Shown one piece after another: positions 1 through 6,064 of a stretch of DNA of 6,269 nucleotides. The DNA is from Cyclobacteriaceae bacterium (GTDB taxonomy: Bacteria > Bacteroidota > Bacteroidia > Cytophagales > Cyclobacteriaceae). The notes beneath the pieces are model-generated. The model was not told the origin of the DNA. It saw only the letters and a program-made list of their open reading frames with translations, and ran no database searches. Each line of letters begins with the position of its first letter. The first letter of the stretch is position 1. The stretch covers positions 1 through 6,269 of the forward strand of contig JANYDR010000637.1 of assembly GCA_025363495.1 (NCBI GenBank), in the 5' to 3' direction. The translations under genes were made by a program, and so were the position numbers.

Positions 1-1
1 C

Positions 2-1306
2 AAGCCGATGAACGAATCAGCAATTGATTTGAAAATTGATAAGAGAAATTTTAAAGTCCGTGACCGTGTTCGAATGACGGTATCCATGAAAGACACCTTA
101 CTTACCAATCTCTCCATTACCGTAAGGAAGCTGGAGTCTAAAGTCAAAAAATCTTACTCCATTTCAGATTACCTGCTTCTGCAAAATGGAAATGTGGAAA
201 TGAAATCATTGACAAGTGCATTATTGCTGGATGACCAGATACAGCTACAGAAAGATTCATATTATCCTGTTAAAAATCTCGAAGAAGAACCCACATCCAT
301 TTACCTTCCGGAAGTTAGAGGTAATCTTATCACCGGAACTATCACTAAAGACGGTTCAAGTTCTGCTATTAAGGAAAAAATATATCTTTCTGTCCCTTCG
401 ACTAATTACTTGTTCTTTGTGGGGGTCACTGATTCCACAGGGCGGTTCTTTTTTAATACGGAAAAGATAACGTTCAACACAGAAATTATTCTTCAGACGG
501 ACCCGGCTTCGTGTAGTGACTGTACGATAAAACTGGACGTATCGGGTTTAAAAGATTATTCAGCCTTTGTCCCCGCTCCATTAGAGATTGACTCCACCTT
601 TAAAAAAATAATTGAACGAAGAAGCATTTTGGCTCAGATTGAAAATGCTTATTATACTGAAAAGCAAGATTCAATTGTCGATAAGGAAAGTACCCTGCGA
701 TTCTACGGAAAACCCGATAAGACTTACCTTCTTGATGACTTTGTTCGTTTTCCAACCATGGAAGATGTTTTTGTTGAATATGTAGTAGAAGTTATACTAA
801 AGAAAAAAGGCGATCAATTCGATATACGAGCTATGAATTTTAAGGAGCGGTTCGCTTTCAATAGCAAACCGCTCATTCTAATTGATGGAATTCCTATTTT
901 CGACGAAAGTCAGGTGATGAACTATAATCCACTTCTTCTGGAAAAGATTGAAGTATTAGGGCGCCGCTACTTTTATGGTCCATTGGAAGCTCAAGGTATC
1001 ATCAGTATGACAACTTACACCCACGATGGGAAAAACATATCGGTGCGTCAAAAGGAAAAGTACATCGGCATTCTTCCACGCAAACGATATTTCTCCCCTG
1101 ATTATTCAACGGTCTCAACGGCAATCGATAAAATTCCTGACTATCGTACTCAGCTCTATTGGAATCCCAATATAAGTATTGTCAGTAAGCCCCTGCCATT
1201 CGAATTCTATACTTCCGATGTTAAAGGTGATTTTGAGATCATTATCGAAGGTCTAACGGCAAATGGTCATCCGGTACATTACAGTGATGTTATTCACGTG
1301 GAGTGA
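2..1306 (+). CDS. C-terminal part of a macroglobulin-like / TonB-plug-like surface protein (5' partial)
   Basis: The reading frame is open to the window edge, so the ATG at 8 is probably internal and the N-terminus lies upstream. Counting from that ATG, residues 3-60 look like a macroglobulin-type beta-sandwich strand set (LKIDKRNFKVRDRVRMTVSM). Residues about 100-165 resemble a carboxypeptidase-regulatory-like fold (GNLITGTITKDG, then TDSTGRFFFN). Residues about 245-337 resemble a TonB receptor plug, with LILIDGIPIFD, LLLEKIEVLGRRYFYG and GIISMTTY. The C-terminal 55 residues (DYRTQLYWNP, FYTSD) form the usual closing domain of this protein type. A CxxC pair sits at 169-172. There is no room for a 22-strand barrel, so this is not a transporter by itself. 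Bacteroidota carry such proteins as secreted or outer-membrane proteins of unknown function. The architecture is inferred from sequence style. A signal peptide would lie outside the window. Confidence 0.8.
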   Translation, partial: KPMNESAIDLKIDKRNFKVRDRVRMTVSMKDTLLTNLSITVRKLESKVKKSYSISDYLLLQNGNVEMKSLTSALLLDDQIQLQKDSYYPVKNLEEEPTSIYLPEVRGNLITGTITKDGSSSAIKEKIYLSVPSTNYLFFVGVTDSTGRFFFNTEKITFNTEIILQTDPASCSDCTIKLDVSGLKDYSAFVPAPLEIDSTFKKIIERRSILAQIENAYYTEKQDSIVDKESTLRFYGKPDKTYLLDDFVRFPTMEDVFVEYVVEVILKKKGDQFDIRAMNFKERFAFNSKPLILIDGIPIFDESQVMNYNPLLLEKIEVLGRRYFYGPLEAQGIISMTTYTHDGKNISVRQKEKYIGILPRKRYFSPDYSTVSTAIDKIPDYRTQLYWNPNISIVSKPLPFEFYTSDVKGDFEIIIEGLTANGHPVHYSDVIHVE

Positions 1307-1307
1307 C

Positions 1308-1328
1308 CCGGTGACTGGTAACCGGTAA
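1308..1328. repeat. Three-unit heptamer tandem repeat in the convergent gap
   Basis: Three 7-base units run end to end: CCGGTGA (1308-1314), CTGGTAA (1315-1321) and CCGGTAA (1322-1328). They fill almost the whole 25-base gap between two convergent stop codons. The first and third units can also pair as a 5-bp stem (CCGGT with ACCGG, 8-base loop). There is no following T-run, so a classical terminator is not supported. The units resemble the second heptamer array near 4518 in period and pattern. Confidence 0.6.
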
Positions 1329-1331
1329 CTT

Positions 1332-3203
1332 CTACACGACCTCTGACAATTCAAGCCACCTCGCTGTTTTCTTTTCAACTTGCTCTGTAAGTGACTTAAC
1401 CTTCTGAGACCACTCCAGCAATTGCTGATGACTCGTTTCACCACTATTAAGCTTTTCCGTCACGAATGATTTTTCAGCTTCCAATTGCTGAATCTCCTTT
1501 TCCAGTTGTTCGTATTCCTTTTTCTCTTTGATGGAGACTTTTTTCTTTCCTGCAGGCATCTCTTTCACGACTGCTGATGCCACAGCAACTTCTTCTTCAT
1601 CGTCCTCATCCTCCGAATGCTCACCCTTGAGGGTGTCACGATAATAGGTATAGTTGCCGTTGAACTTCCTGATCTTGCCGTCGCCTTCAAATATGAAGAG
1701 TTGATCAACAAGATGGTCCATGAAATAACGATCGTGAGAAACTAACAAAAGGCAACCGCCAAATTTTTCAAGAAAATCCTCGAGAACGTTAAGGGTATCA
1801 ATATCAAAATCATTTGTTGGCTCATCCAGCACCAAAAAATTTGGACTCATCACCAGAAGTTTCAATAGCTGAAGACGTTTCTTCTCACCACCACTCAACT
1901 TATCAATAAATGTATATTGCTTTTCTGGCGGAAAGAGAAAATTCTCCAGGAACTTTGAAGCCGATAATTGGCTGCCATCTGATAACGTAATGAACTCGGC
2001 AATCTCCTTGACTTCTTCAATGATCCTATTGCCCGGATTTAATGTCATCGAATCCTGCGTGAAGTAACCAAATTTTGTAGTCGCTCCCGGCATCACAAGA
2101 CCACTGTCAGGTTTAGATTTTTGGGTAATTATATTCAGGAATGTCGACTTCCCAATACCATTCTTACCGACTACACCAATGCGATCAAACTTTTTGAATA
2201 CACAGGAGAAATCTTCAATCACTACCTGGTTGCCAAATTTCTTTTTGATATGCTCTACTTCAAGGATTTTTCCTCCCTGTCTTGATTCTTTAATATCCAG
2301 CTCAAGCCGGTCTTTACGTAAATCTTGCGATGCGACTTTTTCCAATTCGTAGTAAGCCTCGATCCTGTATTTTGCTTTGGTACCACGCGCTCTCGGCTGC
2401 TTGCGCATCCATTCCAATTCTTTCTTTAACAGAAGCCTTGCTTTGGAGACTTCTGTTTTCAACATTTCTTCCCGATCCGACTTCTTCTCAAGGAAATATG
2501 CATAGTTTCCTTTGTAACGGAAAAGCTTACCGCGATCAAGTTCAATAATTTCATTGGCAACATTATCAAGAAAATACCGATCGTGGGTAACCATGATCAA
2601 CGTAATATTGGGCGCTGACAGATATTCTTCTAACCACTCGATGGCAGATAGATCAAGGTGATTGGTGGGCTCATCCATGATAATCAGATCCGGACTTGCC
2701 AACAGAAGCTGTGCTAAAAATATCCGTTTCTTCTGACCGCCTGAAAGCTCACCGAATTTCCTGTCAAGATCTGGAACATCAAGTTTCGTTGTTACCTCTT
2801 GTACCTGGGCATCATAATCCCAGGCATTGTATTCTTCCATCTTCTCCAGCGCATCCTGCATCCGTTGAGCCGATACTTCAGGATGATGGATACAGTCTTC
2901 GTATTCTCTTACTGCGGCTGCAACTTTATTTGTTGAGTCGAAAAGAATGTCTTTTACTAATTTCTGATTGTCAACCTGTGGTTGTTGGGTAAGGATACCA
3001 ACCCTGATTCCATCGCGGGTAACTACATTTCCCGTGTCTGATTTGAGTTCGCCCGTGAGAATCTTTAAAAGCGTTGATTTCCCAACTCCATTGTTACCCA
3101 CCATCGCGAATTTTTCGCCTTTTGAGATGCCGAGGGAGATGTCCCTGAACAGCCATTTGTCATTGAATGCCTTGGAAACGAGCTCGGCAGAAAGATAATT
3201 CAC
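1332..3203 (-). CDS. uup: Uup-type ABC-F family ATPase
   Basis: This is a cytosolic twin-cassette ATPase without membrane segments. ABC-F proteins act on ribosomes, and Uup has also been tied to DNA repair and transposon excision in E. coli. Cassette 1 has Walker A GNNGVGKST (36-44), signature LSGGQ (153-157), Walker B LIIMDE with E178, and H207. The inter-cassette linker (about 240-300) has the ABC-F pattern EWMRKQPRARGTKAKYR. Cassette 2 has GKNGIGKST (346-354), LSGGE (436-440), FLVLDE with E461, and H490. The second-cassette motif DEPTNDFD, rather than NHLD, and a C-terminal coiled coil (about 557-615) point to Uup. An acidic stretch, EDEDDEEE (531-538), joins cassette 2 to the coiled coil. 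Its 623 residues match the usual Uup length. The start is GTG: an in-frame TAA lies 12 bases upstream and the next Met is residue 34, inside the first cassette. No Shine-Dalgarno is seen. All ATPase residues are intact. Confidence 0.93.
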   Translation of the reverse strand: MNYLSAELVSKAFNDKWLFRDISLGISKGEKFAMVGNNGVGKSTLLKILTGELKSDTGNVVTRDGIRVGILTQQPQVDNQKLVKDILFDSTNKVAAAVREYEDCIHHPEVSAQRMQDALEKMEEYNAWDYDAQVQEVTTKLDVPDLDRKFGELSGGQKKRIFLAQLLLASPDLIIMDEPTNHLDLSAIEWLEEYLSAPNITLIMVTHDRYFLDNVANEIIELDRGKLFRYKGNYAYFLEKKSDREEMLKTEVSKARLLLKKELEWMRKQPRARGTKAKYRIEAYYELEKVASQDLRKDRLELDIKESRQGGKILEVEHIKKKFGNQVVIEDFSCVFKKFDRIGVVGKNGIGKSTFLNIITQKSKPDSGLVMPGATTKFGYFTQDSMTLNPGNRIIEEVKEIAEFITLSDGSQLSASKFLENFLFPPEKQYTFIDKLSGGEKKRLQLLKLLVMSPNFLVLDEPTNDFDIDTLNVLEDFLEKFGGCLLLVSHDRYFMDHLVDQLFIFEGDGKIRKFNGNYTYYRDTLKGEHSEDEDDEEEVAVASAVVKEMPAGKKKVSIKEKKEYEQLEKEIQQLEAEKSFVTEKLNSGETSHQQLLEWSQKVKSLTEQVEKKTARWLELSEVV

Positions 3204-3225
3204 GTGTGTCGATTAAAATGAGGCG

Positions 3226-3233
3226 CAAAGATA
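3226..3233 (-). promoter_or_regulatory. Candidate Bacteroidota -7 promoter box for uup
   Basis: Read on the minus strand this is TATCTTTG, an exact match to the Bacteroidota -7 consensus TAnnTTTG. It ends 22 bases before the GTG start of uup, giving a short leader of plausible length. No TTTG-like -33 box is seen at the usual spacing, so the assignment rests on the -7 element and its position only. Confidence 0.5.
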
Positions 3234-3248
3234 GTAAAGAGTTGAAAG

Positions 3249-3273
3249 ATTAATGGCTGGTCTTTCCATTAAT
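3249..3273. promoter_or_regulatory. Perfect 8-bp dyad upstream of the uup promoter
   Basis: ATTAATGG (3249-3256) and CCATTAAT (3266-3273) are exact inverted repeats around a 9-base spacer. The site begins about 15 bases upstream of the candidate uup -7 box and overlaps where a -33 element would sit. That position would suit a dimeric regulator, but a chance AT-rich palindrome cannot be excluded. No T-run follows it in either direction, so it is not a typical terminator. Confidence 0.4.
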
Positions 3274-3293
3274 AGACGAGTCTTACAATCTAT

Positions 3294-3349
3294 GGGCCCT
3301 CGGAAATCGAGTGCGGAACATCGCGACTGAGATTTGCGTCCACTAAACT
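3294..3349. repeat. Degenerate partial copy of the neighbouring palindromic repeat
   Basis: Two pieces match parts of the large inverted repeat next door. Bases 3294-3320 begin GGGCCC and end GCGGAACA, as do 3381-3406 in the left arm, at nearly the same spacing (27 against 26 bases). Bases 3332-3349 resemble 3491-3508 of the right arm, with 13 of the first 16 bases identical. The order (left-arm-like piece, then right-arm-like piece) is the same as in the main copy, so this looks like a shorter, decayed unit of the same repeat family. Confidence 0.5.
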
Positions 3350-3355
3350 CTAATA

Positions 3356-3529
3356 CATTTCCCGCAGATTCTCACTGATCGGGCCCACGCAGATTTTCGC
3401 GGAACAGGGAACCTAAGAATAATTACAATGCCACAATAAAGGTGGTTGAAACATTTTAATAACAGAAGAATTTCTCCGGGTTCCGCGAATATCTGCGTGC
3501 ATTAAATCTGCGAATATCTGCGGGAAATG
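3356..3529. repeat. 174-bp palindromic intergenic repeat with 50-base arms
   Basis: The left arm (3356-3405) and the reverse complement of the right arm (3480-3529) align without gaps over 50 bases, with 39 identities by hand count. The outer 14 bases (CATTTCCCGCAGAT) are perfect, as is the CGCAGAT core further in. Each arm also contains a 25-base-period internal repeat: GCGAATATCTGCG occurs exactly at 3485-3497 and 3510-3522. The right arm begins four bases past the hydrolase stop, so in that transcript it would form a long hairpin that could end transcription or protect the 3' end. There is no transposase and no clear target duplication. Similar CGCAGAT-rich palindromes are, from memory, common between Bacteroidota genes, so a REP/BIME-like identity is inferred. 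Confidence 0.75.
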
Positions 3530-3533
3530 CATT

Positions 3534-4451
3534 TTACTTCCGCTCAAAAAATTGACCTATCAACTCCGTATATTCTCTCCCTTCATTCAAATAAGGAAAG
3601 TGTCCTTTATTATGAAATGTGAAAACCTGTGCGGCAGGATAGAGATCTTTCATTTTTTGTCGCAGCTCAGCAAAAATCAAAGGATCATTGTCTGATTCGA
3701 TAAGCAATATATTCTTTGATCTACTCAATTCAGTTGCTGGCACAAAAGAATCTACGACACAATGATAGCGCGCAAGAAATTGTTGTTTACTCATGCGACC
3801 ATGGGATTGCTCCAGCAAGTAAGCCTGTGCTAACGGTGAATTCTCAGATGCAGGAATAACCGTCGTTTTGATATTACCACGAAATGCAACCATCACGAGC
3901 CACTCCGGTAAAAACCGGGCGATTGAAGCAACTGCTTCGTTCTTTTCTTTATAAATTGGATTGGGTGGAAATGTGTTGGCAAAAACTGCTTTCGCAAAAC
4001 GATTCGGATAGGTGGTCTTTAAATATTGTGCGAAATATCCTCCGAGCGATGAACCAATGACATTCGTTGTGTCAATATCCTCTGTATCGAGAATTTTGAT
4101 GACGGCATTTCCCATTTCATTCAGAGACGTGGCAGGGGGGTAGGTAAGGGTGATAATTCTATATTTACCTTTGAGAGCATTGATCTGTTGCCACCAGATA
4201 TCATATCCTCCCGACATCCCGTGAAGGAATAAAATACTTTCACTCCCCTGTCCTATCGCGAGATAATTCCATTGCCTGGCTTCCAGCGTAATCGATTTCA
4301 GGGGCGATGACCTGAATGAATCAAGACTCGCTACAACACTGTTATCCTGCCCTTTATATAATTCTTTAAAGCTATGTTTCGGCGTTGGGTAGAGATAAAA
4401 GATAACGATGGCAACAATTATAACGAGTAGAACAATGTGCCTTCGTTTCAT
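3534..4451 (-). CDS. Membrane-anchored alpha/beta hydrolase
   Basis: This 305-residue protein has the canonical serine hydrolase fold; the substrate cannot be read from sequence. Residues 5-21 (HIVLLVIIVAIVIFYLY after MKRR) form a signal anchor or uncleaved signal, so the catalytic domain is probably outside the cytoplasmic membrane. The oxyanion-side motif is LFLHGMSGG, with HG at 77-78. The nucleophile elbow GSSLGG puts the serine at 135. The likely acid is D256 (ESDNDPL) and the histidine is H284 (NKGHFPYLNE), so the triad is complete. The stretch GSSLGGYFAQYL followed by VFANTFPPN recalls the maspardin branch of the superfamily, a weak resemblance from memory. I chose the ATG at 4451. The frame stays open to a TTG at 4517, but that would add 22 residues ahead of the basic-plus-hydrophobic anchor and include the candidate promoter. 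Confidence 0.87.
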   Translation of the reverse strand: MKRRHIVLLVIIVAIVIFYLYPTPKHSFKELYKGQDNSVVASLDSFRSSPLKSITLEARQWNYLAIGQGSESILFLHGMSGGYDIWWQQINALKGKYRIITLTYPPATSLNEMGNAVIKILDTEDIDTTNVIGSSLGGYFAQYLKTTYPNRFAKAVFANTFPPNPIYKEKNEAVASIARFLPEWLVMVAFRGNIKTTVIPASENSPLAQAYLLEQSHGRMSKQQFLARYHCVVDSFVPATELSRSKNILLIESDNDPLIFAELRQKMKDLYPAAQVFTFHNKGHFPYLNEGREYTELIGQFFERK

Positions 4452-4474
4452 GCTGAAAATTTTGATGAGTAGTG

Positions 4475-4482
4475 GAAAATTA
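4475..4482 (-). promoter_or_regulatory. Weak candidate -7 box for the hydrolase
   Basis: On the minus strand this reads TAATTTTC, one mismatch from the Bacteroidota -7 consensus TAnnTTTG. It ends 23 bases before the ATG at 4451, almost the same spacing as the candidate box of uup (22 bases). No -33 element is evident. If correct, it supports the ATG start over the TTG further upstream. Confidence 0.3.
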
Positions 4483-4517
4483 GCAATTGTTTCTGAAATC
4501 TTTGTGCATCTTGTCAA

Positions 4518-4545
4518 CCTAGAACCTAGAGCCTAGAACCCCGAA
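4518..4545. repeat. Four-unit heptamer tandem repeat before the permease start
   Basis: Four 7-base units follow one another: CCTAGAA (4518-4524), CCTAGAG (4525-4531), CCTAGAA (4532-4538) and CCCCGAA (4539-4545). A decayed fifth (CCTCTCG) runs directly into the permease ATG at 4553. The array therefore occupies the place where a leader and ribosome-binding region would be. An in-frame TAG at 4520-4522 inside the array blocks any upstream extension of the permease. Confidence 0.7.
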
Positions 4546-4552
4546 CCTCTCG

Positions 4553-6055
4553 ATGTCCCCTCGTAATCCACCGCCAACCTCAACCTCCTCCGGTCTTTCC
4601 CGACAGATGGGTTTGCTTGGATTAGCCTCGACCGGAATCTGTTCCATGCTGGGAGCCTCGATCTACATCGTCCCGTTCATGATCCAGCGAAATGTTCCTG
4701 GTATCGGTCCTGATGTATTGATGGCGTTTTTATTTGCTGCCGTTCCCGCTGTTCTTGCTGCCTTCGCTTATAGCATACTCGCATCTGCTATGCCTCGCGC
4801 AGGGGGAAGCTACATCTATGCAAGTCGCGGACTTCATCCCTACTTAGGTTTTGTTGCCAGCTTTGCTCAATGGTTTGGCCTTTCAATAGCCATTGGTGTT
4901 GTGTCGTATGTAATCGTTCCATTTTTACGGGATATTGCCACAGCCATTGGCTGGAATGATCTTGCTGCGATGCTGGAGACTGGTATTGTAAGAGTATCAT
5001 TAGCGTTAATGGTCCTTTGGTTTTTCGTGTGGGTCAACATTCGCGGTGTAACAATTTATGAACGCACAGTGATACCACTTATGTTTCTCATGTTTGGACT
5101 TGGTGCGATCGTTATCGTGGCAGGTTTTACATTTGATCAGAGTGATTTTGCAACGGCGTTATCATTAAGAGAAAACCGGCAGGTGATTCCATCAACTCAC
5201 ACATTCTCACTCTCCGTTTTTCTTTCCGCATCAGCTGTACTCTTTTCCAGCTTTATCGGTTTTGACTCGATTGCACAAGCGGGAGGAGAAGCAAAAAATC
5301 CACACCGGTCATTACCATTGGCGATTGGCATTGCTGTTGTTGCTGTAGGATCATTTTACATGTTGTTTACCGGAGCGGTCTATCATGCAGTGCCATGGAC
5401 TTTTGTGGCCGAGGAGGCTTCTAAAAAAGATATTACAGCTCCGGGTTTGATGAGTTACTTCCTTTCGCCAGGCTGGACAGTTGCCATTGTAGCAGGAGCC
5501 GCTGTCGCATTGACAAACGATTTGCCAGCAATGCTGTTGTCTGTATCAAGACTCATGTTTGCCTGGGCCGAAGATGGGATCTTTCCAAAAAGCGTTACGA
5601 AGATTCATCCAAAATACTACACTCCACATCTGGCTATCTTATTAAGTGGTGTAATGGCAAGCATAGGAATTCTGGGAAGTCATTTCGCCGGCGATTTCTT
5701 TCTTGGCATTGACATTATGGTAACATCTATGTTAGTAAATTTTCTATTGATGTGTGTAACCGTTATTTCTCTCCCCTCGCATAATCCAACTATGTCAAAG
5801 GAGATAAAAGTGGTAAGATCCAGAAGTCTTCAGCTTATCCTTGCCTGGTCCGGAGTGCTTATCCTTTCGGGGTTTTTAATAATACACATTATAAAAGACC
5901 TGACATCCACCGTAGATGCCTGGTATTTCCACTCTACTCCTGTCTGGATTATCATCATGATACTCGCTTCACTTATTTATATTCATGAACTACAAAAGCT
6001 TAAAAAATCAGGTGTGGATGTCGATGATTTATTTTCAAAGCTTCCCCCTGAATAA
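4553..6055 (+). CDS. APC-superfamily amino acid permease
   Basis: This is a 500-residue inner-membrane transporter of the amino acid-polyamine-organocation superfamily. It probably imports or exchanges an amino acid or related amine using an ion gradient. About twelve hydrophobic segments are visible, roughly at 20-42, 54-78, 96-124, 146-163, 172-192, 218-238, 254-278, 303-332, 358-378, 380-407, 426-446 and 461-479. Family signatures are the unwound TM1 stretch GICSMLGASIYIVP, AMPRAGGSYIYASRGLHPYLGF after TM2 and GFDSIAQAGGEAKNPHRSLP after TM6. The family's TM8-loop equivalent is SVSRLMFAWAEDGIFP. The length is usual. The ATG at 4553 is preferred over Met19 because LSRQMGLLGL belongs to the conserved run into TM1. 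The first 14 residues are a Pro/Ser/Thr-rich tail. No Shine-Dalgarno is present; heptamer repeats lie there instead. Specificity is not deducible. The gene is followed closely by a reductase. Confidence 0.92.
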   Translation: MSPRNPPPTSTSSGLSRQMGLLGLASTGICSMLGASIYIVPFMIQRNVPGIGPDVLMAFLFAAVPAVLAAFAYSILASAMPRAGGSYIYASRGLHPYLGFVASFAQWFGLSIAIGVVSYVIVPFLRDIATAIGWNDLAAMLETGIVRVSLALMVLWFFVWVNIRGVTIYERTVIPLMFLMFGLGAIVIVAGFTFDQSDFATALSLRENRQVIPSTHTFSLSVFLSASAVLFSSFIGFDSIAQAGGEAKNPHRSLPLAIGIAVVAVGSFYMLFTGAVYHAVPWTFVAEEASKKDITAPGLMSYFLSPGWTVAIVAGAAVALTNDLPAMLLSVSRLMFAWAEDGIFPKSVTKIHPKYYTPHLAILLSGVMASIGILGSHFAGDFFLGIDIMVTSMLVNFLLMCVTVISLPSHNPTMSKEIKVVRSRSLQLILAWSGVLILSGFLIIHIIKDLTSTVDAWYFHSTPVWIIIMILASLIYIHELQKLKKSGVDVDDLFSKLPPE

Positions 6056-6064
6056 CAACCTGAT

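Larger units (their letters stand above)
3204..3533. other. 330-base intergenic region with promoter, dyad and palindromic repeats
   Basis: This stretch between the hydrolase stop and the Uup start, both genes on the minus strand, has no credible coding region. It holds a candidate -7 box for uup (3226-3233), a perfect 8-bp dyad (3249-3273), a degenerate repeat block (3294-3349) and a large inverted repeat (3356-3529). The last 74-base interval between the inverted-repeat arms (3406-3479) is AT-rich and shows nothing I can name. Confidence 0.8.

Noticed and set aside
1308..1325. Bidirectional rho-independent terminator from CCGGT/ACCGG
   Set aside because: The stem is only 5 bp and no T-run follows on either strand. 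The pairing is a by-product of the heptamer repeat.
2330..3198. Open plus-strand frames of 72-98 codons opposite uup
   Set aside because: They lie wholly antisense to conserved ABC-F coding sequence, encode no recognisable domain, and are expected shadows of that gene.
3198..3206. ATTCACGTG shared between the uup start and position 1292-1300
   Set aside because: A 9-base match is within chance in 6 kb, and both copies lie in or across coding sequence with no shared context.
3356..3529. CRISPR array or transposon with terminal repeats
   Set aside because: There are too few units and no regular unique spacers for CRISPR. There is no transposase gene and no clear target-site duplication, so only a non-autonomous or REP-like repeat can be supported.
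4497..4504. AATCTTTG on the plus strand as a -7 box for the permease
   Set aside because: It resembles TAnnTTTG but misses the first T and has no -33 partner at normal spacing. The same bases lie in an AT-rich divergent gap, so a chance match is likely.
4452..4517. A 22-residue N-terminal extension of the hydrolase from a TTG at 4517
   Set aside because: It would push the MKRR-plus-hydrophobic anchor inward, uses a rare start, and covers a candidate promoter. The ATG at 4451 gives a normal exported N-terminus.
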